A DNA stretch of 64,000 nt, from positions 43,996 through 107,995 of the forward strand of contig DWXF01000006.1 of NCBI GenBank assembly GCA_019119335.1, written 5' to 3'. The notes under the pieces were generated by a model. The model saw only the letters and a program-made list of their open reading frames with translations. It was not told where the DNA came from and did no database searches. Shown one piece after another: positions 42,846-51,885 of the stretch. The first letter of the stretch is position 1. The number at the start of each line of letters is the position of its first letter. This stretch comes from Candidatus Flavonifractor merdavium. Lineage in GTDB: Bacteria > Bacillota > Clostridia > Oscillospirales > Oscillospiraceae. The translations under genes were made by a program, and so were the position numbers.

Positions 42846-43670
42846 TCACAGCATCCGGGCGCCGCCGTCGTCATGGTCCAGGCGGTCCCGCAGGCAATCA
42901 GCAATGAGGTGAATACTCAAACAGAACAGGGTCAGGCAGGCCGCCGGAGCCAGCAGCACCGGGGCATACCGGAGATAGTAGAGCTTGGCGTCGTTGATCA
43001 TGATGCCCCAGTCCGCCGCCGGCGCCCGCAGGCCCAGGCCCAGATAGCTCATGGCCGCCACGGTGAGCACGGTGGAGCCGATGCGGGTGGCGATGAGCAC
43101 CAGCAGGGGCAGCAGGATGTTGGGCAGAATGTGGCGGCGGATGATGTAGACGCTCCCCGCCCCCATGGCCCGGGCCCCTTCGATATAGTGCAGCTCCCGC
43201 ACCTCCAGCACCTGATTGCGCACAATGCGGGAGAAGCCCGCCCAGGAGCTGACCACAATGGCGATCAGCAAACTGCGCAGCCCGGGGCCCAGAAGGCCCA
43301 GCACGGCCACCACAAAGGCGGTGCTGGGGATTCCCTGAAAGATGTGGACCACAGCCTGGATGAGCTGGTCGGGCCAGCCCCCCAGATAGCCGGAGATCAG
43401 GCCGATAGTCATGCCCACCATCAGGGTGCAGCCCGTGGCAAAGAAGGCGATGAACACGGAGGAGCGGCTGCCGTAGATCAGCCGGCTGAGCAGATCTCTC
43501 CCCAGATGATCGGTGCCCAGCCAGTGCTCCGGCGAGGGGCCGGCCAGGCCGTTGGCCATATTGACCTGGTTGGGGTCCCAGGGTGCGATGAGGGGGGCGG
43601 CCAGCCCCGCCAGCAGGAAAACGCCCAATACCGCCAGGGCGAGATAACATACCACCTGTTTTCGCTTCAC
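42846..43670 (-). CDS. Nik/Dpp-type importer permease, NikC/DppC-like
   Basis: This 274-residue protein starts at a GTG (43670), with GGAGGG six bases upstream. Membrane helices follow the DppC layout with HWLGTDHLGRDLLSRLIYG in the first loop and EGARAMGAGSVYIIRRHILPN as EAA loop. Two bases separate it from the preceding permease stop. Confidence 0.9.
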   Translation of the reverse strand: MKRKQVVCYLALAVLGVFLLAGLAAPLIAPWDPNQVNMANGLAGPSPEHWLGTDHLGRDLLSRLIYGSRSSVFIAFFATGCTLMVGMTIGLISGYLGGWPDQLIQAVVHIFQGIPSTAFVVAVLGLLGPGLRSLLIAIVVSSWAGFSRIVRNQVLEVRELHYIEGARAMGAGSVYIIRRHILPNILLPLLVLIATRIGSTVLTVAAMSYLGLGLRAPAADWGIMINDAKLYYLRYAPVLLAPAACLTLFCLSIHLIADCLRDRLDHDDGGARML

Positions 43671-43672
43671 CC

Positions 43673-44617
43673 TCAGCCCTCCAGTCGGATCCTGGGATTC
43701 AGCCAGGCGCAGAGCAGATCGGCCAGCAGGCAGGTCAGCACAAAGGCAAAGCCGGTAAAGAGCACATAGCCCTGGATGGCGATATAATCCCGGTTATTGA
43801 TGGCGGCAAGGGCATAGCTGCCGATGCCGGGGACGGAAAAAACGCTCTCCGTAATCATGGAGCCCCCCAGCAGGCCGCCGAAGGTGTTGGCCACATAGCT
43901 CACCGAAGGGGTCAGCGCGTTGCGCAGGCCATGGCGGAGGATGATTTGGCTCCGCCGCAGGCCCTTGGCCTGGGCGGTGAGGACATAGTTCTTGCCCATC
44001 TCCCCCAGAATGGAGGAACGGAGCAGCCGGATCACCACGCAGGCCGAGCCGATGGAGACCGCCAGGCAGGGCATGACAAAGCTGGCCAGGCTCTCCGCCC
44101 CGCTGGTGGGCAGGATGTGGAGTTTCTGGGCCAGCAGCCAGATGAGGAAATAGGCCATGCAGAAGCCGGGCACCGACATCAGCAGGACCAGGAGCACCCG
44201 CCCCAGAAGGTCCAGAACGCTGTCCCGGAACAGGGCCAGCAGCAGGCCGCCGGCCAGACCGGCCACGGCGATGACCGCCAGCGCCAGCACGCTGAGCAGC
44301 AGCGTATTGGGCAGCAGGCGGAGCAGCTCTCCCAGCACCGGCTTGTCGTCTATGAGGGACTGGCCCAGATCCCCCCGGACCATCCCGGCCATCCACCGGC
44401 CGTACTGGACCAGAACGGGGTCGTCCAGCCCCAGCTCCTCCCGCAGCGCCTGAATCTCCGCTTCCGTGGGGATGTAATCCGGGTCCGCGCTGGCCCGGTT
44501 GGTGGCCGGATCCCCCCGGGCGATGAGCCCCAGACCAAAGGCCAGGAAGGTAATGCCCACCAGGATGGGAACCGTCCACAACAGCTTTTTGATGGTGTAC
44601 AACATCGTCTGACGCAA
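43673..44617 (-). CDS. Nik/Dpp-type importer permease, NikB/DppB-like
   Basis: This 314-residue protein starts at a TTG (44617) with AGGAGG seven bases upstream; the ATG at 44605 would be 19 bases away, too far, so the TTG is preferred. Six helices; EAA loop VLTAQAKGLRRSQIILRHGLRN. It follows the binding-protein gene after a strong hairpin. Confidence 0.85.
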   Translation of the reverse strand: MRQTMLYTIKKLLWTVPILVGITFLAFGLGLIARGDPATNRASADPDYIPTEAEIQALREELGLDDPVLVQYGRWMAGMVRGDLGQSLIDDKPVLGELLRLLPNTLLLSVLALAVIAVAGLAGGLLLALFRDSVLDLLGRVLLVLLMSVPGFCMAYFLIWLLAQKLHILPTSGAESLASFVMPCLAVSIGSACVVIRLLRSSILGEMGKNYVLTAQAKGLRRSQIILRHGLRNALTPSVSYVANTFGGLLGGSMITESVFSVPGIGSYALAAINNRDYIAIQGYVLFTGFAFVLTCLLADLLCAWLNPRIRLEG

Positions 44618-44639
44618 GCAACCGCCTCCTCGACAGCAG

Positions 44640-44668
44640 GCCGCGCCAAAGCATGGCTTTGGCGCGGC
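44640..44668 (-). terminator. Intercistronic hairpin after the binding-protein gene
   Basis: Perfect 13-base stem (44640-44652 with 44656-44668) with a three-base loop, in the gap between binding protein and permease. No T-run on the minus strand; stabiliser or attenuator. Confidence 0.6.
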
Positions 44669-44675
44669 TGTTTTC

Positions 44676-46289
44676 TTACTCCATGTTGACCCAGGCCAGA
44701 TGGCTCAGGTCCAGATGATCGCTGAAATCCTCATAACCGGTGATCTGCTGCTGATTGTAGATCAGGTTGCTGGTGTCGTAAAACAGGGGGATCACCGGCA
44801 GCTCGGTGTTGGCAATCTCCTGGAGCTCTACGGCCAGCTCGTGGAAGCGCCCGTCGTCCAGAGTGGTGCTCATTTCGGCCAGCAGCTCATCCGCCTTGGG
44901 ATTGTGGTAGGCCAGGTGCTGGGACTGATTGTAGGAGCCGTTGCTGCTCATGTACAGGTTCAGGAAGTGGTAGGCGTTGAGATTGGACATGCCGTGGGTC
45001 ATGAAATTGGCCCCCAGCTCCCCCGCCTTGGACATCTCGGAATAGGTGGAGGAGTCGATGATATTGACCGTGGCGTCAATGCCGATCTGGGCCAGCTGGG
45101 ACTGGATGTATTCCATCATCTCCTTATAGGGGCCCCGGTCCAGGTAGAGAGAGCGGGTATACATATCCAGCGTGATGCGCTCCTCCCCCAGCACCTCCCG
45201 GGCCAGCTCCCTGGCCCGGTCCATATCGTACTCCACCGGCAGCTCCACCCAGTCGGGACACATGCGGTTGACCAGATTCTGGGTGGGCTTGGCGTAGCCG
45301 CCCCAGAGCTGGTCCACAATCAGCTGCCGGTCAATGGCCAGGCTCACCGCCTGGCGCAGCCGCACGTCAGAGAAGGGGGTATCCTCCCCCTTGAGCAGCA
45401 TGAAGTGGGTGATGTTGGAGGTCTGCACCGCCATGGCAAAGCGGTCGTCCTTCAGCAGCTCATCCCCCAGCGCGGCGGGCATGGCCCCCAGGTCCAGCAC
45501 GCCCATGACCTCCTCGCTGTCCAGGGCGGCGTACCTGGTCTGGGGATCGGTGATGATGCGCACCCGGATGTTCTTGATCCTGGCCGGCTCCCCCCAATAG
45601 CCGTCAAAGGCGGTGATATCCACATACTCATCCTCCGCCACGGTCTGGATCATATAGGGCCCGGTACCCACGGGCTGCTCCACAAAATAGCCGGTCTCCG
45701 TATCCCAGGAGCCGGGGTAGAAGATGCAGCTGGCGGTGTCCTTCATGTTGAAGAGCAGCCGGGGAATGGGGTCGGTAAAGCTGACCTTCACGGTGTAGTC
45801 GTCCACCTTTTCACAGCCGATGAGGCCGGGGTAAAGCTCCTTTACCTTAAAGGTGGTGTACTGGGAATAGCCGCTTTCCATCAGCTTGTAGCGGTTGAAG
45901 TTCTCCACCACCACGTCGGCGTTGAAGTCCTCCCCGTTCTGGAACTTGACCCCCTGCCGGAGGTAAAAGGTCCACACGGTGGCGTCCTCATTGCGCGCCC
46001 AGTCCTCCGCCAGCACCCCCATGGGGTTGCCCTGCTCATCCACGGAGATCAGGGGCTCCCACGCGCCCAGCAGCTTGTGGGAGAAGTAGACGTCCTCCAG
46101 GCCGGGGGCCAGCGTGCGGGCTCCCGCCAGTACCAGCTGGTCCTCGGCGGTATGGACGGCGGCGGATTCTGTCTGGACGGAATCCGCAGGCGGCGACTGG
46201 GCGGAATCCGGGCTGCCGCAGGCCGCCAGGGACAGGGCCAGCGCCGCGCCTGTCAGAAGGGCAAACAATCGTTTCAGTTTCATTTTCAT
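44676..46289 (-). CDS. Family 5 substrate-binding lipoprotein under a cobalamin riboswitch
   Basis: This 537-residue protein starts at the ATG at 46289, with AAGGAGG nine bases upstream. The lipobox is SLAAC at about residue 23. Family 5 signatures include WEPLISVDEQG, VKFQNGEDFNADVVVENFNRYK and SDVRLRQAVSLAIDRQ. The family contains nickel, cobalt-chelate, heme and peptide binders. Control by cobalamin riboswitch suggests the cargo serves B12 synthesis or replaces it, for example cobalt or a corrinoid. The ligand site is not readable from sequence. It is first in a five-gene operon. Confidence 0.85.
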   Translation of the reverse strand: MKMKLKRLFALLTGAALALSLAACGSPDSAQSPPADSVQTESAAVHTAEDQLVLAGARTLAPGLEDVYFSHKLLGAWEPLISVDEQGNPMGVLAEDWARNEDATVWTFYLRQGVKFQNGEDFNADVVVENFNRYKLMESGYSQYTTFKVKELYPGLIGCEKVDDYTVKVSFTDPIPRLLFNMKDTASCIFYPGSWDTETGYFVEQPVGTGPYMIQTVAEDEYVDITAFDGYWGEPARIKNIRVRIITDPQTRYAALDSEEVMGVLDLGAMPAALGDELLKDDRFAMAVQTSNITHFMLLKGEDTPFSDVRLRQAVSLAIDRQLIVDQLWGGYAKPTQNLVNRMCPDWVELPVEYDMDRARELAREVLGEERITLDMYTRSLYLDRGPYKEMMEYIQSQLAQIGIDATVNIIDSSTYSEMSKAGELGANFMTHGMSNLNAYHFLNLYMSSNGSYNQSQHLAYHNPKADELLAEMSTTLDDGRFHELAVELQEIANTELPVIPLFYDTSNLIYNQQQITGYEDFSDHLDLSHLAWVNME

Positions 46290-46339
46290 GCTCCTTTTCC
46301 TCCTTTGCTCCGGACTCTGCGGGCGCTGATGGCGGGCAT

Positions 46340-46369
46340 AAAAAAGCGGACGCTCCTCGCGTCCGCTTT
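46340..46369 (-). terminator. Terminator used as expression platform of the cobalamin riboswitch
   Basis: An 11-base perfect stem (46343-46353 with 46359-46369) with loop GAGGA on the minus strand runs into TTTTTTAT. It lies about 50 bases before the binding-protein start and after the aptamer, so ligand binding probably favours this terminator and turns the importer off. Confidence 0.85.
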
Positions 46370-46457
46370 CTGACTGTTCCCACTGGGCCGCGCGTCACGC
46401 CGCGGGCCATCTGGCTGGCATATTTGTCGGAGGCCCGCCCATCAACAGGGGCGGCCT

Positions 46458-46725
46458 CCCAGTAGGTCTTCTGACTGACGTGTCCCGGCGGCCAAAGCCG
46501 CCCTTGCCCGTTTATCGCCTTCCCAGCCCTTCCCTCCGGGCCAGTGACCTGCTTTCGCAGAAAATGAACGCGCTCCACGATCACAGCTACGGAGCTGTCG
46601 CCGAAACCACGGCGGCAGTCCATGTCCAGGATTCTCACCTGATTCCCTTGTTCAGCAACAAGGATGCGTGTCCGGTCCGGGGACCGGGTCGCGCATGCGC
46701 CACAAAGCCGGAGCCAATATTCAGT
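46458..46725 (-). ncRNA. Cobalamin (B12) riboswitch aptamer
   Basis: Reading the minus strand, the conserved pieces occur in the right order: AAGGGAATCAGGTGAGAATC (about 46633-46652), AGGTCACTGG (about 46541-46550) and the B12 box AGTCAGAAGACCTACTGG (about 46460-46477). Spacing is right for the class. The 5' boundary is approximate. A terminator hairpin follows, so transcription-level control is likely. It precedes the family 5 importer operon. Confidence 0.9.
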
Positions 46726-46742
46726 TACAGGTTCCTGTTCCG

Positions 46743-46810
46743 GATTATAGCACACTCCCGCTCACATATGTTGTTCCAAACTTGCTGACTTTGCGGGGAT
46801 ATCAGATTCC
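46743..46810 (-). promoter_or_regulatory. Promoter element B, 68-bp near-copy of element at 11713
   Basis: On the minus strand TATAAT (46744-46749) lies just ahead of the riboswitch. The block aligns ungapped with 11713-11780 (10 mismatches) and lacks a good -35. It is in the intergenic space beside the AraC-type gene at 46878, which is the obvious candidate activator. Confidence 0.7.
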
Positions 46811-46877
46811 TCTTCCACATCGGGAGCCTTTTTTGATATAGTACAGAAAGAGCGGACGTGTTGGAGGAAGGGCAGCT

Positions 46878-47702
46878 ATGGATCACAGCAGCAGCATGGA
46901 GCGCATCCTGGCCTATATTGACGGCCACCTGGATGACAATTTGACCGTGGAGCAGCTGGCAAGGTACTCTGATTACTCCTTTTATCATTTTTGCCACGCC
47001 TTTTCCAGCTACACCGGCATACCGGCGGCCACCTATCTGCGCCGCAGGCGAATGGAATTGGCGGCAAAGGACCTGCTGGCCGGACGCAAGAGCGCCGATG
47101 TGGCCGCCGCCCGGGGGTTTGATACCTCCTCCGGCTTTGCCAAGGCTTTCCGCAGGCACTACGGCCTCTCCCCCACCCAGTACCGGCGGGAAATGGGGGA
47201 CGCCCGGTTCTGCGTAACGCCCTCCATCCGCCCAATCGGGCCCTTCACCGCCGTGGGCTACCGGCTGGCGCCGCCCAACGGAGAGTTCGACGTGCTGGAC
47301 GCGGGGGCCTACTGGATGGGCAAGACGTTCTCCTTCGTCAGCAAGGCCGATTACCGGCGGCTGGCGGGACCTGACCCCATGGAAATAGGCGCCTGGATCC
47401 AGCCCGACCGGGAGACCGGCGCGTTTTTCTATTTCTTTGGTCCCGTGGTCGAACATACAGACTTTATTCCCCAGGGACTGGTGCCGGTCCAATTTGAGGC
47501 GGCGGAGTACGCGGTATTCCCCGTCCCGGCCGGCAACGGGAACATGACGCTCCTTAACGAAAACGTCCGCCGCATGTGGAAGTACATCTTTCAGGAGTGG
47601 CTGCCGGGAAACGGCCGCTACCGCGCCGCCGGCGGCAGAATGGACTTTGAATGCTACCATGGTGGAGAAACCTCCATCTGCATTCCGGTCATCGCGCTTT
47701 GA
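46878..47702 (+). CDS. AraC-family regulator with GyrI-like effector domain
   Basis: This 274-residue protein starts at the ATG at 46878, ten bases after GGAGG. The N-terminal AraC DNA-binding region (about 1-105) has two helix-turn-helices (LTVEQLARYSDYSFYHFCHA; FDTSSGFAKAFRRHYGLSP). The C-terminal half (about 112-270) looks like the GyrI/AraC effector-binding domain that holds small hydrophobic or metal-bound ligands (IGPFTAVGYRLAPPNGEF). It is divergent from the cobalamin-riboswitch importer and sits next to element B. It probably activates that importer and the cysteine-rich protein gene at 11328; this is inference. Confidence 0.85.
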   Translation: MDHSSSMERILAYIDGHLDDNLTVEQLARYSDYSFYHFCHAFSSYTGIPAATYLRRRRMELAAKDLLAGRKSADVAAARGFDTSSGFAKAFRRHYGLSPTQYRREMGDARFCVTPSIRPIGPFTAVGYRLAPPNGEFDVLDAGAYWMGKTFSFVSKADYRRLAGPDPMEIGAWIQPDRETGAFFYFFGPVVEHTDFIPQGLVPVQFEAAEYAVFPVPAGNGNMTLLNENVRRMWKYIFQEWLPGNGRYRAAGGRMDFECYHGGETSICIPVIAL

Positions 47703-47726
47703 CTGCCGGAACAGAGGTTTGCCGTG

Positions 47727-48863
47727 TCATTTTTGGGGATCCGTCAAGGCGTGGAGCAGTTCCTCCTGCCCCTGCCCCCACTGATGGTTTTGGGTTATTT
47801 CTTCTGTGCACGCAAAATACCGCCACTGCCCCTCATCCGTGATTCCTGCGTCCCATGTGGTGTCAAAGTACCGGTACTCGTCCCCCATCAGGGCGCAATT
47901 CCACATATGCTCCTCCCCGGCGCCCACGCCGGTGACATTCCAGCAGGGGATCCCGGCCTCCTGGCAGAGCATGTTGAAGGCCCAGGAAAACCCGCCGCAG
48001 ATGGCGGTTCCCTCCGCCAGCGGACCGTATGCGGTACGGGACTCAAAGGGCATGGCGCCGGGGTCCTGATAATAGCGGTAATCATAGGATGTGTGTTCCA
48101 CGATGTAGCCGTATATGGCCCGCAGCTTTTCCTCATCCCCCATATCGTCCGTCAGGATCTGCTCGGCAACGGTATGGGCCATATCTTTTATTTCCCCAAT
48201 CCGCTGCACACTCTGCTCCAGCGTTTCAAACTCTCCGGTAGAGGCAAGAATGGCGGTGGCATCGTTGTTAAGGGTATCAATCACATAGCCATAGCCCGCC
48301 TGCTGCAGGACCCGCTGCATATCATCCACCAGCAGCTCCGGGTCCCGGATGACAATGGGGATCTCCTCCTGCCCCAGACGTCCATCCGCAGCCTCCGCCA
48401 GATCAGCCAGGCAGTGGATCTCCACCGCTCCCTCCGGGATTCCGTCCGGATAGCCCAATTTATAGGGCATATATTGAATGCTGCAGATCGTGCCCTCCGG
48501 TCCCTCCGCGCACTCCAGCTGATACGCATATTTCAGCTCGGGGCGCCGGCTCAGAACCTGGTTGGACGCGTTCTGCAGGAGGATGGACCGGTCCTGAAGG
48601 GTCAGCTCCTCATCTGAAAAGGCAAATGTCAATTTGGCAACCATTCCCTCATAGGCCTGCTCCAGAACCTTCTCCGCATCCGCCTGGGAGGCAACCGGAT
48701 AGACGCCGTCCATGGGGTCGGCCGGAGTCGGCGAAGGGGTCTCTTCCGGTGCGGAGATATCCGGCGGCACGCTTATGTCAGGGGTTTCCGGCGGCTGTTG
48801 GGAACAGCCGCACATGCTCAGCAGCAGGACAATCACACAGAGAACGGAACTTCTTCCGGGCAC
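47727..48863 (-). CDS. Transglutaminase-like lipoprotein
   Basis: This protein of about 378 residues starts at a GTG (48863), with GGGAGGG six bases upstream. A signal peptide ends in SMCGC (lipobox), followed by a Pro/Thr-rich linker. The C-terminal transglutaminase-like domain (about 270-370) has the Cys-His-Asp set: TAICGGFSWAFNMLC, GEEHMWNCAL and YFDTTWD. Such secreted domains act as peptidases or cross-linkers at the cell surface. It is a single-gene unit convergent with the AraC gene. Substrate unknown. Confidence 0.85.
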   Translation of the reverse strand: MPGRSSVLCVIVLLLSMCGCSQQPPETPDISVPPDISAPEETPSPTPADPMDGVYPVASQADAEKVLEQAYEGMVAKLTFAFSDEELTLQDRSILLQNASNQVLSRRPELKYAYQLECAEGPEGTICSIQYMPYKLGYPDGIPEGAVEIHCLADLAEAADGRLGQEEIPIVIRDPELLVDDMQRVLQQAGYGYVIDTLNNDATAILASTGEFETLEQSVQRIGEIKDMAHTVAEQILTDDMGDEEKLRAIYGYIVEHTSYDYRYYQDPGAMPFESRTAYGPLAEGTAICGGFSWAFNMLCQEAGIPCWNVTGVGAGEEHMWNCALMGDEYRYFDTTWDAGITDEGQWRYFACTEEITQNHQWGQGQEELLHALTDPQK

Positions 48864-48986
48864 AAAAATCCCTCCCACAAGGTCTGTTGGCTCTATGATA
48901 GCACAGAAGCGGAGAGGGCCGCAACATGCTTTCCCTTCCACCGGCGTTCCGTTTTCAGAGATCGCCCGCCGCCAAAAGCAAGCGCT

Positions 48987-49706
48987 TCAGCGCCTCTCCG
49001 CGACAGCTTTCACAGGGCTGTGCGCCAAAAGCCCGATACCCGCCGCCAGCAAACCGCACTGTACCAGCAGCACCGATACCGGCGCGGAAAAGGCCGGATC
49101 CAGCCGTTCCAACGTCAACGGATACCGGATGAAGAAGCTTCCATTCCACAGCCCCATGGCCTCCGGCAACGGAAGCAGCCCGCACACAAAGGGCGCCGGC
49201 ATCCAGGCATAGAGCAGCCAGGGCCGGAGCTTTCCCAGCAGCCAGCCGCTGCCCATGGCAAACACCAGAGGGGGAACCAGTGTCACCAGGGTGGGAAACG
49301 CCAGGCTCCCCCACCCATACCAGCCGAAATACCAGCCGTAAAACAGGGCGGCCTGCCCCAGACACAGCAGCGCCAGCAGCGCCGTACCCGTCAGGGCGGC
49401 CAGGCACCGGGCCAGGGCGTACCGGCGGGGGCTCATGGATGCGGCGGCTGTGAGCACTTCCGCCCGCCGTGCCTTGGGAGAGGTGAAGAAGCTCAGCAGG
49501 GTCAGCGCGCCCAGCCACAGCAGGGGCAGCATCCGGCTCAGATAGTCTCCAAAGCTCCAGGGCGAAAAGGGGGCGGTGTGGGACACCCCCAGGATCGTCA
49601 CGCCCCGCAGCACCAGGGCGCCGTAGAGGAGCAGCACCACCGTCAGGCCCGCGAAAAACTGGTTCCACAGCAGCCGGCGGCACTCATAGCGATAGATCTT
49701 ACCCAA
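48987..49706 (-). CDS. ABC-2-type permease subunit
   Basis: This 239-residue protein starts at a TTG (49706), nine bases after AGGAGG, overlapping the previous stop by eight bases. It has six predicted membrane helices and short loops, typical of ABC-2 export permeases, and begins MGKIYRYECRRLLW. It is the last gene of a three-gene exporter set with ATPase (51882) and permease-peptidase fusion (49699). Family call is by topology and position. Confidence 0.7.
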   Translation of the reverse strand: MGKIYRYECRRLLWNQFFAGLTVVLLLYGALVLRGVTILGVSHTAPFSPWSFGDYLSRMLPLLWLGALTLLSFFTSPKARRAEVLTAAASMSPRRYALARCLAALTGTALLALLCLGQAALFYGWYFGWYGWGSLAFPTLVTLVPPLVFAMGSGWLLGKLRPWLLYAWMPAPFVCGLLPLPEAMGLWNGSFFIRYPLTLERLDPAFSAPVSVLLVQCGLLAAGIGLLAHSPVKAVAERR

Positions 49707-51885
49707 GCTCCAATTCCTCCTCCGTCAATCCGCAGGCAGTTAAGAAATCCTCATAGGTCAGATAGGGGTACATGGGGTCCGGTTCCCGCTGGAACAGCTC
49801 ATAGAGGATCCGGTCCATGGCCGCCTCGCCCCCCACCAGCTCCTCCGCCTTTAAAATTTTCAGCGGCATCTCGCTGTACCACCGCATCCCGGACAGGTTG
49901 TTGGAGATGCCCAGCCGCTCCCCCTCCGGCAGCAGCTCCAGATACGCCGGATGGCGGACATAGAAGTTGAGGTAGTAGTCGTCCACCGCCTGCTTCCACT
50001 GGCCAATGTAGTGCTCCCTGGCGTAGGCCTCGCCGTACAGCTCCTTGACGATGCGGTAGGTGGTATACACCGTCAAACCCTCGGCGGACCAGGGGCTGGT
50101 GGGATCGTCCAGATCGAACATTCTGCCCAGCCCCCACCACTGATGGACCAGCTCATGGATCATGACCTCACCGGCCCCGCCGCCCTTTTCCACATCCGCC
50201 AGGTTGGCGGCGGTGAAGTCCTCCTCATCCAGCAGGCTGGCCCCGTCCACCGCGTAGCCGCTGCTGCGCACCCTGCTTTGAATCAGCTTCAACCTTCCCG
50301 ACGTTCCGAAAGCCGCGGGGAGCCCATAGTGCCGGACACAATAGTCCACCACGGCCTTCACCGCGTCCGCCGCTCCGGCCTGCTCCATGATGGCCTGATG
50401 CTTGCGGGCATAGTAGAACTGAATGGTGATGCCGCCGGCCTCGATGTCCTGCCGCACATAGTCCCCAGCGTAAAGGATACTGCCCATTCCCTTTTCCTCA
50501 TATCGCCAGATTTTGGCGCCGTCCTCACGCTCCGCCACTACCGCCGCCTCACTGGTACTGAAGGGAATGGCCGTCATGGAGGCGGGAAGGGTGATCTCCA
50601 CGACGGTGCGGCAGCCCCCTTCCCTGGACCGCACGTTCATCGGCCGGGGCAAAAGGGCGGAATTCTCCAGACAGAGATAGTCGGCGCTGAGTTCGTTGAT
50701 CCCCTGCATGGTGGGCAGGCTCTCCTGGGGAAAGCCGCTGTACGCCACGCTCACCTCCACCCGCGTTTGGGCGGGGATGGTGACCTCCAGCCGGGCCTCG
50801 TTGTACTCCTGGTAGGCACTTACGGTGAAGGGGGCGTCCACGCCGTTGGCCTGCACGCGGGAGACGGTATAGCCGGGGTTGATCCCGAAGGACAGCGTCC
50901 GCGCCTGCCCGGACGTATTTTCAAACTGGTAGCAGGCCCGGCCCGTCACCGTACCGGCGTCGGTATCCGGGAACACCTTGGCGCTGCATCTGAGGGCGGC
51001 CACCCCCTCCACATCGGGAAGCTCATAAAAAGACATCACCGTCAGATCCGGGTTGCTGTGGTCGAGAAAGGGCTGGGCGGCGTAGGCCGTGCCGGCGCAG
51101 GCCAGCAGGGCCAGGGCGATGATGGGGCGGTAGATCCGCCGGGCGCTGCGGGCCAGGGAGCCCAACGCCCCCTTGCCGTACCGCCGGATACAGAGCCAGG
51201 AAAAGCCCCACATCCCCGCCAGCGCCGCCAGCCAGGTCAGGCGCATCCAGGCCACGGAGCGGAAGATACGGAAGTTGGAAAAATCGTCGGACAGGGCCCA
51301 CACGCAGGGATTGAGCCAGCACAGCTGCCAGTTCCCGGCCCACACTGTCAGGCTCAGCGCCGCGAAGGCAGCAAACAGCACAATGGACAGCTCCCTGCGG
51401 CAGGTAACCTGATAGGCGCAGCCTCCGGCCAGAACGGACAGGGGCAGGGCCAGCCCCATGAGGAGCAGATAGGCCAGCGCATAATCCCCCCCATCGAACA
51501 CGGAGCCGATGCGCACCATACTGACGGGGAACCACCCCAGCAGGGTCAGGGCCACGGTCAGCCCGGCAACAGCCAGCAAAGCCAGCAGGCGGGCCAGCGC
51601 CGTGGTCAGCGGCGACACCACCGCGTCGGTCAGCAGGTCCGCCCGGCTGCGGCGGAGCCGGTCCAGTTCAAAGATGGTCAGCAGGCTAAACAGGATACCC
51701 CCCGCCGCGCCTCCGGCCATGGCGGGGTTGGCCAGATACAGGGTGTTCATGGTGGTGGACACGGCCGGCTGATAGAAGCCCAGGCCCGCCGCCGGGGAGA
51801 GCGCTGTCAGCAGCACAACCAGCCAGGTGGTCCGGCTCCGGACCAGCCGGACCAGTTCCAGGGAAAACAGCCGAATGACGTTCAT
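49699..51885 (-). CDS. ABC-2 permease fused to an M1-family aminopeptidase domain
   Basis: This 728-residue protein has an N-terminal permease half with about seven helices (1-275) and an extracellular C-terminal half (about 280-728) like M1 metallopeptidases. The zinc motif is HELVH (577-581) and a downstream Glu602 in SAEGLTVY, 20 residues later (18 is usual). Fusions of this kind are known in Firmicutes, but their substrate is not. Its stop overlaps the next start and its start overlaps the ATPase stop (ATGA), so the three are a single unit. Role may be export plus processing of a peptide. Confidence 0.8.
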   Translation of the reverse strand: MNVIRLFSLELVRLVRSRTTWLVVLLTALSPAAGLGFYQPAVSTTMNTLYLANPAMAGGAAGGILFSLLTIFELDRLRRSRADLLTDAVVSPLTTALARLLALLAVAGLTVALTLLGWFPVSMVRIGSVFDGGDYALAYLLLMGLALPLSVLAGGCAYQVTCRRELSIVLFAAFAALSLTVWAGNWQLCWLNPCVWALSDDFSNFRIFRSVAWMRLTWLAALAGMWGFSWLCIRRYGKGALGSLARSARRIYRPIIALALLACAGTAYAAQPFLDHSNPDLTVMSFYELPDVEGVAALRCSAKVFPDTDAGTVTGRACYQFENTSGQARTLSFGINPGYTVSRVQANGVDAPFTVSAYQEYNEARLEVTIPAQTRVEVSVAYSGFPQESLPTMQGINELSADYLCLENSALLPRPMNVRSREGGCRTVVEITLPASMTAIPFSTSEAAVVAEREDGAKIWRYEEKGMGSILYAGDYVRQDIEAGGITIQFYYARKHQAIMEQAGAADAVKAVVDYCVRHYGLPAAFGTSGRLKLIQSRVRSSGYAVDGASLLDEEDFTAANLADVEKGGGAGEVMIHELVHQWWGLGRMFDLDDPTSPWSAEGLTVYTTYRIVKELYGEAYAREHYIGQWKQAVDDYYLNFYVRHPAYLELLPEGERLGISNNLSGMRWYSEMPLKILKAEELVGGEAAMDRILYELFQREPDPMYPYLTYEDFLTACGLTEEELELG

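Noticed and set aside
46036..46755. 239-codon open frame across the riboswitch
   Set aside because: It runs through the cobalamin aptamer and terminator, which explain the conserved bases; the translation has no family features.
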